NCBI RefSeq assembly: GCF_003289965.1
Contig: NZ_QMBQ01000003.1
Location: 124,001-188,000 of the forward strand
Length of the DNA: 64,000 bases
Source: Mesorhizobium atlanticum
Lineage (GTDB): Bacteria; Pseudomonadota; Alphaproteobacteria; Rhizobiales; Rhizobiaceae
Direction: 5' to 3'
Shown: positions 27,067-35,138 of the stretch, in pieces
Numbering within the stretch: the first letter of the stretch is position 1
Layout of the letters: every line of letters begins with the position of its first letter
Program-made: the position numbers and the translations under genes
Notes under the pieces: model-generated
Told to the model about the DNA's origin: nothing
What the model saw: the letters and a program-made list of their open reading frames with translations, nothing else
Databases searched by the model: none

Positions 27067-28272
27067 ATGAGTCCCAAATTCCTCCGCGTCGCGGTCGTGC
27101 TCGGCTTGTTGTCCGCGATCGGCCCCTTCGCGATCGATATGTATCTTCCCGCGCTGCCTTCGATCGGCCAGGACCTCCATGCCGGCACCGCCGCCGTGCA
27201 GATGAGCCTTCTGATCTTCTTCCTGTCGATGGGCTTCGGGCAGATCATCGTCGGGCCGATCTCCGACATGGTCGGCCGCAAGGTGCCGCTTTATGCCGGC
27301 CTCGCGCTGTTCATGGTCGGCGGCGTCGGCTCGGCGATGGCGCCCAACATCGAGTGGCTGATCGCCTTCCGCTTCCTGCAGGGCCTCGGCGCCAGCGCCG
27401 GCATGGCGGTGCCGCGCGCTATCGTGCGCGACCTGCACACCGGCAACGAGGCCGCCAAGCTTATGTCGCTTCTGATGCTGGTGTTCTCGGTGTCGCCGAT
27501 CCTGGCGCCGCTCACCGGCAGCCAGATCATCGAAAGTTTCGGCTGGCGCGCCGTGTTCTGGACCGTCACGGGCGCGGCTGCCCTGGCCACCATCCTGCTT
27601 GCCACCTCGCTCAAGGAAACGCGGCCGGTCGAGGAGCGCGCCGGGTCGTCCTTCGGCACGGCGCTTGCCGGCTACCGCTATCTGATGGGCGACCGCAATT
27701 TCCTCGGCCTTGTGGCGATCGCAGGCTTCGGCATTGCGAGCTTCTTCGTCTATCTGTCGAGCTCGTCCTTCATCCTGATCGACCATTACGGCCTGTCGCC
27801 GTCGGTCTACAGCGTGTTCTTCTCGATCAACGCGGTCGCCTTCATTGGCATGTCGCAGCTGACGGGGCTCTTGGCCGACCGCTTCGGGTTGAAGCGCGTC
27901 GTCTGGGTGGCGGTCACCGGCTATGCCACGGTGATGGTGGCGCTGTTCGCCATCATGGCTTCGGGCGTCGACCGGCTCGACGTGATGGCGGCGCTGCTCT
28001 TCGTCGGCTACGGCTTCCTCGGTCTCGTCATCCCGACAACGTCGGTGCTGGCGATGGAAGAGCATGGCGAGATCGCCGGCACCGCCTCGGCGCTGATGGG
28101 TACGCTGCATTTCGCCATCGGTGCCTTGGCGATGGGAGTCGCCGGCATCTTCTTCGACGGCACGCCGCTGCCGATGGTGGCGGGCATCTCGCTCTGCGCG
28201 GTGATCTCGTTCACGCTGGCCAAATTGACGCTCGGCCGCGCTCGCGGGGCGGTCGAAGCGCCGGCGGAGTAG
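27067..28272 (+). CDS. Bcr/CflA family multidrug MFS transporter
   Basis: A 401-residue membrane protein with twelve predicted helices. The N-terminus VVLGLLSAIGPFAIDMYLPA carries the family's antiporter-type DMYLPA motif. FLSMGFGQIIVGPISDMVGRK is MFS motif A, and RFLQGLGASAGMAVPRAIVRD is also typical. It probably exports drugs such as bicyclomycin or chloramphenicol-like compounds by proton antiport. ATG 27067 fits the canonical N-terminus. A rho-independent terminator follows at 28289. Confidence 0.9.
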   Translation: MSPKFLRVAVVLGLLSAIGPFAIDMYLPALPSIGQDLHAGTAAVQMSLLIFFLSMGFGQIIVGPISDMVGRKVPLYAGLALFMVGGVGSAMAPNIEWLIAFRFLQGLGASAGMAVPRAIVRDLHTGNEAAKLMSLLMLVFSVSPILAPLTGSQIIESFGWRAVFWTVTGAAALATILLATSLKETRPVEERAGSSFGTALAGYRYLMGDRNFLGLVAIAGFGIASFFVYLSSSSFILIDHYGLSPSVYSVFFSINAVAFIGMSQLTGLLADRFGLKRVVWVAVTGYATVMVALFAIMASGVDRLDVMAALLFVGYGFLGLVIPTTSVLAMEEHGEIAGTASALMGTLHFAIGALAMGVAGIFFDGTPLPMVAGISLCAVISFTLAKLTLGRARGAVEAPAE

Positions 28273-28288
28273 GGGCCTCGAAACAACC

Positions 28289-28315
28289 AAAAGGCCGGGC
28301 TTGCCCGGCCTTTTT
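28289..28315. terminator. Bidirectional rho-independent terminator
   Basis: AAAAGGCCGGGC-TT-GCCCGGCCTTTTT is a perfect 8-bp G+C stem with A-run and T-run flanks. It lies between the convergent MFS and AAA-ATPase genes and should stop transcription from both sides. Confidence 0.9.
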
Positions 28316-28320
28316 CATGT

Positions 28321-28875
28321 CTATCGCAAACCCGCCTGATCGATGACGAAGCGCACCCGCTCTTCGACCGAAGCAAGAGGTAAAAGCACCAGTTCGTAGC
28401 CGAGCTCCGTATAGACACCGGTCACCGAGCGGAATGTGCGCTCGGCTTCGTCGAGCGTCTGCTTGCGCTCTTCGTCCTGGGTGAAGATTTCAGGCCATGG
28501 CTGCGCGGCGAAGACGCGGCGCGCGTAGCGGAATTTTTCAGCCGCGCGCTTGATGTGATCCGGCACCGGCAGGCCGCAGAGCCTGAGATAGCCGATCGTG
28601 TCGGGTGCGCCGCGGTCGAAGAAGGCCGGGCCGCCGGGCTCGGCATGAGCGGCGTGCCAGGAGCGTAGCTCCCACGACAGCATCAGCTCGGCAAAGAGCG
28701 CGCGATCCTGCCATGGAAGGGCAGGGCCGCCGATGGCCATCTGGTCGCGGATGATGCCACGTCCGGCTTCGGGCGCGGTCGCGAAACCCTTGGCCTGCAG
28801 CGCCTCTATCAAAGTGGTCTTGCCGGAACCCGGACCGCCGGTCAGCACGAAGAATCGGTCGCAAACGTTTTGCAT
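28321..28875 (-). CDS. AAA family ATPase (P-loop, ATPase-like kinase fold)
   Basis: A 184-residue P-loop protein. Walker A is FFVLTGGPGSGKTTLIEAL near the N-terminus, and FFDRGAPDTIGYL is a kinase-like motif with Asp and Arg. The size and pattern match small AAA_28-type ATPases, some of which sit with nucleotide or cofactor salvage enzymes. ATG 28875 gives the usual start eight residues before the P-loop motif; upstream in-frame codons look unlike protein. Its role is unknown. It reads away from ssrA on the same strand. Confidence 0.78.
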   Translation of the reverse strand: MQNVCDRFFVLTGGPGSGKTTLIEALQAKGFATAPEAGRGIIRDQMAIGGPALPWQDRALFAELMLSWELRSWHAAHAEPGGPAFFDRGAPDTIGYLRLCGLPVPDHIKRAAEKFRYARRVFAAQPWPEIFTQDEERKQTLDEAERTFRSVTGVYTELGYELVLLPLASVEERVRFVIDQAGLR

Positions 28876-28979
28876 CGTTTGTCCATGGGTGATGGGCAGC
28901 AAGGCTGCGCGCCAAGGCTGCGCGCCGCGCGTCGGACAAGCCTTGACCGTCGGTTGGTTGGGAAGAAGCAAAAGGAGAG

Positions 28980-29305
28980 GAAAGGTGGAGGTTTCTGTTG
29001 CCAGGTACCTCCGAACCCCGCCTAGAAGTGCGAACCGCTAGGACTTGATTTGAAGCGTTCGCGCCGCATTAAGCAGCGAGACGAGCTTCCGCATAGTTGT
29101 CGTTGGCAACTATAAGTTTAGCCCGATGACGGTGGTACAATGCCGGGCGAAAGTACGATCTTTACACCTTCGTCGATCCTATTTCGCCCCCAGCAAAAGC
29201 CGCTCCGTCAGCCAGAGCGGTTTTTGGTGGAGGCGCCGGGTACCGCCCCCGGGTCCGAACGGCTTATTTCATCGCCTGTTTATCGCCATAGTCGGTCAAG
29301 CCGAC
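28980..29305 (-). ncRNA. ssrA: Two-piece (circularly permuted) tmRNA
   Basis: Read on the minus strand. The acceptor piece comes first: it ends in a T-arm-like GTTCGGACCCGGGGG and a CCTCCACCA terminus at 29225, so CCA is encoded. After a spacer removed on maturation, the coding piece opens with GGGGGCGAAATAGGATCGAC from 29191, the typical tmRNA 5' end. The resume frame at 29108-29070 reads ANDNYAEARLAA then TAA. A TATATT box at 29312-29317 on the same strand could be the -10 element. The permuted order and tag are those of alphaproteobacteria, and the tag matches my memory of Mesorhizobium. Outer ends are approximate. Confidence 0.93.
29070..29108 (-). other. tmRNA tag-peptide reading frame
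   Basis: Twelve codons and a TAA stop encode ANDNYAEARLAA, the degradation tag added to stalled proteins. The hydrophobic LAA end is the ClpX recognition signal and the AND-N start is the SspB-binding part. Confidence 0.93.
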
Positions 29306-29317
29306 GAAGCGAATATA

Positions 29318-29512
29318 GGGAGCGATGAGGGAAAAATAAAGGCCAAACCGACGCTTATCCGGTTATGCCAAACTGTGCAGCCAAGGGTTGACTTGCGCGC
29401 CCAGTCAATCAAATCTCGCTCCCGGTGAGGAGTCTCTGACCTAGCGCAAAGGTTGCGCGGCGCGCCACAACCCTCATCGACCGGATCCGTGGCGCCGACG
29501 AGGGGAAGTTTG
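29318..29512. other. Intergenic region between ssrA and DUF2853 gene
   Basis: It should hold the ssrA promoter (minus) and the promoter of the gene at 29513 (plus). A TTGACT hexamer with AAATCT 17 bases downstream is visible on the plus strand near 29388-29416; the -10 match is poor. No gene is seen. Confidence 0.35.
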
Positions 29513-29824
29513 ATGGCCGACTATCTTGCGGATGTGAAGAAATACGACGCCGGCGCCAGCGCCGACGCGGTCGATAAGATCGTCAAGCATCTGGGCATTG
29601 CGCTGAGGAACCGAGATTCCTCGCTGGTGTCCTGCACGGACCCGAAGGAACTCGACCGAGTGCGGGAGAACTGGATCGGCAAAAAGCTCGGCATCGCAGA
29701 TGCCGCAAAAGCCAACGCCTCGATCGAGAAGACCTGCAAGGCGATGCAAGCCGACAACACCAAGAGCCGCGTGACCTTCTATTATCTGGTTGCCAAGGAT
29801 CTCGGCAAACTCGGCTCGCTCTGA
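29513..29824 (+). CDS. DUF2853 family protein
   Basis: A 103-residue soluble protein. MADYLADVKKYDAGASADAV and the conserved-looking core VSCTDPKELDRVRENWIGKK, LGIADAAKANASIEKTCKAM match the DUF2853 family of short helical proteins. ATG 29513 follows GAGGGGAAGTTT, so the 20 in-frame codons upstream are not coding. No enzymatic motif or signal peptide. It stands alone between ssrA and thyA. Function unknown. Confidence 0.82.
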   Translation: MADYLADVKKYDAGASADAVDKIVKHLGIALRNRDSSLVSCTDPKELDRVRENWIGKKLGIADAAKANASIEKTCKAMQADNTKSRVTFYYLVAKDLGKLGSL

Positions 29825-29966
29825 GGCCGTACGTACTGCGGCCGGCACGAAACCGTGCCGGCTCCGTGGGTTTTTGGGCGCGATCCAAATCCGTATCCTG
29901 CTTTGCGGTGTTCGACCGGCTGCCGGTCGGGTATGATGGCTCGTTATCCGAATCAAGGCAGAGCCG

Positions 29967-30761
29967 ATGCGCCAATATCTTGATCTGTTGAAACATGTGC
30001 TGGAGAACGGCACCGACCGTGGCGACCGTACGGGCACCGGCACGCGCTCGGTGTTCGGCTACCAGATGCGCTTCGACCTTTCGCGCGGCTTTCCGGTCAC
30101 GACCACCAAGAAGCTGCATCTGAAGTCCATCATCCACGAGCTTCTGTGGTTCCTGGCCGGCGACACCAACATCAAATATCTCAACGATCATGGCGTCAGC
30201 ATCTGGGACGAGTGGGCCGACGAGAACGGCGATCTCGGTCCCGTCTACGGCAAGCAGTGGCGCTCATGGCCGGACGGACATGGCGGCGAGATCGACCAGA
30301 TCGCAGGCCTTTTGAAGGAGATACGCCGCAATCCCAACTCGCGCCGGCTGATCGTCTCGGCCTGGAACCCGGCCGAAGTGGAGGCGATGGCGCTGCCGCC
30401 CTGCCATTGCCTGTTCCAGTTCTATGTCTCGGAAGGCCGGCTTTCCTGCCAGCTTTACCAGCGCTCGGGCGATATCTTCCTCGGCGTGCCGTTCAACATC
30501 GCTTCCTATGCCTTGCTCACCATGATGGTGGCGCAGGTGACCGGGCTGAAGCCCGGCGACTTCGTCCACACGCTGGGCGACGCGCATCTTTACTCGAACC
30601 ATTTCGAGCAGGCGCGCGAGCAGATGCGGCGCACGCCGAAGGCTCTGCCGACGATGTGGATCAATCCGGAGGTGAAGGACCTGTTCGCCTTCCGCTTCGA
30701 GGATTTCCGCCTCGAGAATTATTTCGCCGACGCGAATATCAAGGCGCCGATTGCGGTGTAA
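29967..30761 (+). CDS. thyA: Thymidylate synthase
   Basis: A 264-residue enzyme of standard ThyA length. It methylates dUMP to dTMP using methylene-tetrahydrofolate. Visible motifs: [19 protein letters not shown] near the start, [20 protein letters not shown], the nucleophile Cys146 in [12 protein letters not shown], and [20 protein letters not shown]. Dihydrofolate reductase (folA) normally follows thyA closely, but here it lies 5.4 kb away beyond the molybdate, cobF and DUF4424 genes. Confidence 0.97.
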   Translation: MRQYLDLLKHVLENGTDRGDRTGTGTRSVFGYQMRFDLSRGFPVTTTKKLHLKSIIHELLWFLAGDTNIKYLNDHGVSIWDEWADENGDLGPVYGKQWRSWPDGHGGEIDQIAGLLKEIRRNPNSRRLIVSAWNPAEVEAMALPPCHCLFQFYVSEGRLSCQLYQRSGDIFLGVPFNIASYALLTMMVAQVTGLKPGDFVHTLGDAHLYSNHFEQAREQMRRTPKALPTMWINPEVKDLFAFRFEDFRLENYFADANIKAPIAV

Positions 30762-30779
30762 GCAAGCCGGATACCGGCG

Positions 30780-30989
30780 TCAGTCGATGCCGACCATGAC
30801 ATCAGAGGCCTTGATCACCGCATAGGCCTGCTTGCCCTTATCGAGTGCGAGATCGGCGACCGCCTCATTGGTGATCGATGCGGTGACGACCACGCCGCCG
30901 CCGATGTCGATCCTGACATGCGAGGTGGTCGCTCCCTTGATGATCTCGGTCACCTCACCCTTGAGGATATTGCGGGCGCTGATCTTCAT
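30780..30989 (-). CDS. mop: Stand-alone molybdate-binding TOBE protein (Mop)
   Basis: A 69-residue single TOBE domain: MKISARNILKGEVTEIIKGA then TSHVRIDIGGGVVVTASITN and a C-terminal KGKQAYAVIKASDVMVG. Proteins of this type (molbindins) assemble into hexamers that store or buffer molybdate. ATG 30989 follows AAAGGAGAGGCTC. It is divergent from modA with 161 bases between starts. Because the ModE in this locus lacks a TOBE domain, this protein could supply the metal-sensing half; that is inference. Confidence 0.9.
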   Translation of the reverse strand: MKISARNILKGEVTEIIKGATTSHVRIDIGGGVVVTASITNEAVADLALDKGKQAYAVIKASDVMVGID

Positions 30990-31080
30990 GAGCCTCTCCT
31001 TTGCGCTTCGCCGTTTCGCATCCATCGTAAGCCGAGGCAACGCCGGCGCACAATGCCGCGACTGGCGAAAAGCCTTCCCT

Positions 31081-31105
31081 TGTTATGTTCATCCGGATAT
31101 ATCGG
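31081..31105. promoter_or_regulatory. Possible ModE operator upstream of modA
   Basis: The stretch TGTTATGTTCATCCGGATAT aligns over its core (TATGTT-N-AT-N2-GGA) with the strong dyad upstream of modE at 33789-33825. Its arms are imperfect. It lies between the divergent mop and modA genes, 46-70 bases before modA. Confidence 0.5.
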
Positions 31106-31150
31106 TCAAAGGCTTTGGGCCGTACGGATTTGAAACCAGGGAGAGACCTT

Positions 31151-31945
31151 ATGACGGGCAAGGGTTCTGGATTGAAGGCGGCCGCCATTTGCGGTCTGAC
31201 GGCGATGATCATGGCCGCGGCGCCGGCGGCCCATGCCGAGGACAAGGTGGTCGTGTTTGCCGCGGCGAGCCTCAAGGACGCGCTCGACGCCGTCAACAAG
31301 GCCTGCGAGCCGGAAGTCGGCGAAGCCGCTACCATCTCCTATGCGGCGAGCTCGGCGCTAGCCAAGCAGATCGAAGGCGGCGCGCCGGCGGACGTGTTCG
31401 TGTCGGCCGACCTCGACTGGATGAAATATCTCTCGGACAAGAAGCTGACCAAGCCGGACACCGAGGTGAAGCTGCTCGGCAACCAGATCGTGCTGGTGGC
31501 GCCGAAGGATTCCACAGTCGAGACAAAAGTCGAGAAAGGCTTCGACCTCGCAAAGCTGACCGGCGACGGCAAGCTTGCCATGGGTGATTTCAAGGCCGTG
31601 CCTGCCGGCAAATACGGCAAGGCGGCGCTGGAGTCGCTGGGCGTCTGGTCGTCCGTCGAGGGCAAGGTCGCGCAGGCCGAGAATGTACGTGCAGCCCTGA
31701 AGCTGGTGTCGACGGGCGAAGCGGCGCTGGGCATCGTCTACGCCACGGACGCGTATGCGGAGAAGGGCGTCAAGGTGGTCGGCACCTTCCCGGAAGATTC
31801 GCATCCGCCGATCATCTACCCGATTGCTCAGACCGCGGATTCGAAGGACAAGGATACGGCTGCCTTCCTGAAATGCGTCGAGTCGGCCAAGGCCGCCGAA
31901 CTTTTCAAGGAGCAGGGTTTTACGGTGCTCGCGCCGAGCAACTGA
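31151..31945 (+). CDS. modA: Molybdate ABC transporter substrate-binding protein
   Basis: A 264-residue periplasmic protein with signal peptide (GLKAAAICGLTAMIMAAAPA, cleavage near AHA-ED). Mature motifs VVVFAAASLKDALDAVNKAC, SYAASSALAKQIEGGAPADV and GEAALGIVYATDA are those of ModA, which binds molybdate or tungstate. ATG 31151 follows GGGAGAGACCTT. It is first gene of modABC, with modB starting 22 bases after its stop. Confidence 0.95.
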   Translation: MTGKGSGLKAAAICGLTAMIMAAAPAAHAEDKVVVFAAASLKDALDAVNKACEPEVGEAATISYAASSALAKQIEGGAPADVFVSADLDWMKYLSDKKLTKPDTEVKLLGNQIVLVAPKDSTVETKVEKGFDLAKLTGDGKLAMGDFKAVPAGKYGKAALESLGVWSSVEGKVAQAENVRAALKLVSTGEAALGIVYATDAYAEKGVKVVGTFPEDSHPPIIYPIAQTADSKDKDTAAFLKCVESAKAAELFKEQGFTVLAPSN

Positions 31946-31967
31946 AAAAGACCGCGCAAACGCTGAC

Positions 31968-32672
31968 ATGAACTGGCTGCTGGACCTCACTCCCGATGAA
32001 TGGAATGCGGTCAGGCTGTCGATCAAGGTGGCGACGGTCGCGATGATCGCCAGCCTGCCGCCCGGCATCCTGCTTGCGCTGCTGCTCGCGCGCGGGCGTT
32101 TCTGGGGCAAGACCCTGCTCAACGGGCTGGTGCATCTGCCCCTGATCCTGCCGCCGGTGGTGACCGGCTATCTGCTGCTCCTCACCTTCGGCCGGCGTGG
32201 GCCGGCCGGCGCCTTCCTGGCCGAGCATTTCGGCATCATCTTTTCCTTCCGCTGGACCGGCGCGGCACTGGCCTGCGGGGTCATGGGCTTCCCTTTGATG
32301 GTGCGGGCGATCCGGCTGTCGATCGAGGCTGTCGACCGCAGAATCGAGGCGGCCGCCGGCACGCTCGGCGCCAATCCTTTCTGGGTGTTCGTCACCATCA
32401 CGCTGCCGCTGATCCTGCCCGGCCTGATCGCCGGCGCGATCCTTTCCTTCGCCAAGGCGATGGGCGAATTCGGCGCCACCATCACCTTCGTCTCCAACAT
32501 CCCCAACGAAACGCAGACGTTGCCTTCGGCGATCTATACCTTCACGCAGGTGCCCGGCGGTGATGCCGGAGCGCTGCGGCTGACACTGATTTCGATTGTC
32601 ATATCGATGGTTGCGCTGGTGGCCTCGGAAGTCCTGGCGCGGCGCGTCGGCCACAGGATGGATATCGAATGA
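31968..32672 (+). CDS. modB: Molybdate ABC transporter permease
   Basis: A 234-residue inner-membrane protein with five or six helices. The cytoplasmic EAA loop reads EAAAGTLGANPFWVFVTITL-P, the contact point for the ATPase. LPPVVTGYLLLLTFGRRGP and KAMGEFGATITFVSNIPNET are hallmarks of ModB. The last codon region overlaps modC by four bases (ATGA), so the two are translationally coupled. Confidence 0.96.
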   Translation: MNWLLDLTPDEWNAVRLSIKVATVAMIASLPPGILLALLLARGRFWGKTLLNGLVHLPLILPPVVTGYLLLLTFGRRGPAGAFLAEHFGIIFSFRWTGAALACGVMGFPLMVRAIRLSIEAVDRRIEAAAGTLGANPFWVFVTITLPLILPGLIAGAILSFAKAMGEFGATITFVSNIPNETQTLPSAIYTFTQVPGGDAGALRLTLISIVISMVALVASEVLARRVGHRMDIE

Positions 32673-33781
32673 CGCTCTCGGTCGATATCAACCATCGGCT
32701 CGGAGACTTCGCCGTTGAAGCCAAATTCGCCAGCGCCGGCCGGCTGACGGCGCTGTTTGGGCCTTCCGGTTCGGGCAAGTCGACGCTGATCAACTTGATC
32801 GCGGGGCTGATCCGCCCGGACAAGGGCCGCATCGCCGTCGACGGACGCATGCTGGTCGATACCGAAGCGCGGACCTTCGTGCCGCTGCACAAGCGGCGGA
32901 TCGGCATGGTGTTCCAGGATGCGCGGCTATTCCCGCATATGAGCGTCGCCGGCAATCTGCGCTACGGCCGCTGGTTCACGCCGGCTTCCGAGCGCTACGC
33001 CAAGATGGACGCGGTGGTCGACCTGCTCGGCATCGGTCATCTGCTCGACCGGCGGCCGGCGAAACTGTCAGGCGGCGAAAAGCAGCGCGTCGCCATCGGC
33101 CGCGCGCTGCTTGCAAGCCCGAAACTGCTTCTGATGGACGAGCCGCTCGCCTCGCTGGACGAGGCGCGCAAGGCCGAGATCCTGCCCTATATCGAGCGGC
33201 TGCGCGACGAAACGAAGATACCTGTCGTCTATGTCAGCCATTCCGTCGCCGAGGTGGCGCGGCTGGCCAGTGACGTCGTGGTGCTTTCGCAAGGCAAGGT
33301 GGCGGCGGCCGGCCCGACCGAGTCGATCATGCAGCGGCTCGACCTGTTGCCGGCGGAGGAGCGCGGTGAGGGCGGGGCAGTGCTCGACACCAAGGTTCTG
33401 CGCCACGACGAGGCCTTCGGCATGACGGTGCTGAGCTCGCCGGCCGGAGAAATCCGGGTGCCGAAACTGGCGATGGCAGCGGGCGCTCCGGTGCGCATTC
33501 GCATCCGCGCCCGCGATGTCATGATCGCGACCGAGCGGCCGGCAGGTCTCAGCGCGCTCAACATTCTGGCGGGAACGATCACCGCCGTCAGGCCAGGCAT
33601 CGGGCCGACGGTGGAAATCGCCATCGACTGCAATGGCGCGATCGTGCTGGCGCGGATCACCGAACAGTCCAAACACACCCTTCGTCTGGCGCTCGGCCAG
33701 CAGGTCTTCGCGGTGATCAAGACGGTGAGCTTCGACAGCGCGACGACCGGAGCCGGGCTGCCGGCCGAGGCCGACGGTTGA
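32669..33781 (+). CDS. modC: Molybdate ABC transporter ATP-binding protein
   Basis: A 370-residue ATPase: Walker A GPSGSGKSTLINLIAGL, Q-loop region GMVFQDARLFPHMSV, signature LSGGEKQRVAIGRALL and Walker B LLLMDEPLASLDEA. The C-terminal 90 residues (from about ALNILAGTITAV) form a Mop/TOBE-type regulatory domain, usual for ModC. It powers ModAB uptake of molybdate. The ATGA overlap with modB and the modE gene 85 bases downstream mark one functional locus. Confidence 0.96.
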   Translation: MTLSVDINHRLGDFAVEAKFASAGRLTALFGPSGSGKSTLINLIAGLIRPDKGRIAVDGRMLVDTEARTFVPLHKRRIGMVFQDARLFPHMSVAGNLRYGRWFTPASERYAKMDAVVDLLGIGHLLDRRPAKLSGGEKQRVAIGRALLASPKLLLMDEPLASLDEARKAEILPYIERLRDETKIPVVYVSHSVAEVARLASDVVVLSQGKVAAAGPTESIMQRLDLLPAEERGEGGAVLDTKVLRHDEAFGMTVLSSPAGEIRVPKLAMAAGAPVRIRIRARDVMIATERPAGLSALNILAGTITAVRPGIGPTVEIAIDCNGAIVLARITEQSKHTLRLALGQQVFAVIKTVSFDSATTGAGLPAEADG

Positions 33782-33788
33782 CGAAAGC

Positions 33789-33825
33789 GCCATATCGCTA
33801 TGTTGATTTGGAATAGCGATATGGC
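33789..33825. promoter_or_regulatory. ModE-type operator upstream of modE
   Basis: A perfect 13-bp inverted repeat, GCCATATCGCTAT at 33789-33801 and its complement at 33813-33825, with an 11-base spacer. The inner CGCTAT/ATAGCG halves resemble Mo-boxes. It starts 7 bases after the modC stop and ends 41 bases before the modE start, suggesting separate, autoregulated expression of modE. Confidence 0.75.
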
Positions 33826-33866
33826 AGCAGAAGGGTTAGTCTCGACATGACCGCGGAGGACAAGTC

Positions 33867-34208
33867 ATGCCATCGCTGAGCTTGCGGATAAACCTCGACC
33901 CCGACGGCCGGATCGGCCCGGGCAAGATCGAATTGCTGGAACAGATCGCCGCCTTCGGCTCGATCTCGGCCGCGGCGCGCGGCATGGAGATGTCCTACAA
34001 ACATGCCTGGGATCTGGTCGAGGACATGAACCGCGTCTTCGGCAAGCCGCTGGTCGCCGCGCAGACCGGCGGCAAGAAGGGCGGCGGCGCGCAACTGACA
34101 TCGGTGGGTCTGGCGGTGGTCAGCCGCTTCCGGGCCATAGAGCGCGCCGCTTCATCGGCCGCCGCCGTCCATATGCAGGCGCTACAGGCTGAGATCGATG
34201 CGGGGTGA
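33867..34208 (+). CDS. modE: Short ModE-type regulator (DNA-binding domain only)
   Basis: A 113-residue protein with only the LysR-like winged helix of ModE: GPGKIELLEQIAAFGSISAA, ARGMEMSYKHAWDLVEDMNR, then GGKKGGGAQLTSVGLAVVSR. Classical E. coli-type ModE is about 260 residues with a C-terminal di-TOBE sensor, which is absent here. Short forms are known in other bacteria. It would bind the dyad upstream of its own gene and probably modA. How it senses molybdate without a TOBE domain is open; the stand-alone Mop encoded at 30780 is one possibility. Confidence 0.88.
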   Translation: MPSLSLRINLDPDGRIGPGKIELLEQIAAFGSISAAARGMEMSYKHAWDLVEDMNRVFGKPLVAAQTGGKKGGGAQLTSVGLAVVSRFRAIERAASSAAAVHMQALQAEIDAG

Positions 34209-34225
34209 CTGTACCCTTTGGAGGT

Positions 34226-34999
34226 CTACTCCTTCGGCTCCCCGGGCTTGCGCAGCAGATAAGTGTCCATGATCCAGCCCTTTTTCCGCCGGGCTTCCTC
34301 GCGCACCTTCTCGATCTCGGCGCCGACATCGCCCAAGCGTCCGGAAATGACGATCTCATCCGGCGTGCCGAGATAGGCGCCCCACTGGATGAGGACGTCC
34401 TTGTCGGCAAGCGTGTTGAAGGCGCATTTGCCGTCGAGCATGACTATGGTCGAGCCGGCATTGGCCGGTAGTCCTTCTTCGGTCAGCCGTCGGCCGGTCG
34501 TCACCAGGATCGAATCGCCGATGCGGTTGAGCGCGGTCGCATGGGCAGCGGCCAACGCCTGGATCGCGGTGATGCCGGGGATGACTTCGAGCTCGAAGCC
34601 GACATTGCCCCTCAGCCGGACGCGCTCGAGGATGCGCAGCGCGCTGTCATAGAGCGACGGATCGCCCCAGATCAGGAAGGCGCCGCAACCGTCTTCGGCA
34701 AGCTCGTCGCGGATCAGGGTCTCGTGGATTTCGGCGATCGCCTCGTGCCAGTCGTCGACGGTTGTCCTGTAGGACGATGTCGGCTCGGCCCGGACCGGCA
34801 CATCGAACTCAACGCGGCGCGATTTCGGGTTAGTGACGAAGCGGTCGCAGATCAGCCGGCGCAGATCGGCGAGATCGTTCTTCTTCGCCCCCTTGTCGGG
34901 GATGAACAGCACGTCGGCGCGGTTCAGGCCGTCGATGGCCTGGACCGTCACGTGGTCGGGATTGCCGGCGCCGATGCCGATGACGAGAAGCTTGCGCAT
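34226..34999 (-). CDS. cobF: Precorrin-6A synthase (deacetylating)
   Basis: A 257-residue SAM-dependent methyltransferase of the aerobic cobalamin pathway, converting precorrin-5 to precorrin-6A. MRKLLVIGIGAGNPDHVTVQ is the CobF N-terminus with the GIGAGNP loop. ADVLFIPDKGAKKNDLADLR and AFLIWGDPSLYDSALRIL are further family signatures. ATG 34999 was chosen because it begins this motif directly. The gene is isolated from other cob genes, an arrangement common in rhizobia. Confidence 0.94.
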   Translation of the reverse strand: MRKLLVIGIGAGNPDHVTVQAIDGLNRADVLFIPDKGAKKNDLADLRRLICDRFVTNPKSRRVEFDVPVRAEPTSSYRTTVDDWHEAIAEIHETLIRDELAEDGCGAFLIWGDPSLYDSALRILERVRLRGNVGFELEVIPGITAIQALAAAHATALNRIGDSILVTTGRRLTEEGLPANAGSTIVMLDGKCAFNTLADKDVLIQWGAYLGTPDEIVISGRLGDVGAEIEKVREEARRKKGWIMDTYLLRKPGEPKE

Positions 35000-35138
35000 G
35001 GCGATCTCCTGCCTGATCGGCGGCGCGGTGTCCAGAAGTACCCGTAGTCGATGATGAAGGCTTTGAAACGTCGTCTCGAAACGGCTAGATGGAAGCCGCA
35101 TCCGGCTGGTCCGGTATCGCGGCACAGAGGAGGGGGCC

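Noticed and set aside
28980..29430. Protein-coding frames of 60-100 codons over the tmRNA
   Set aside because: They overlap the conserved tmRNA termini and tag frame; no ribosome site or motif supports translation.
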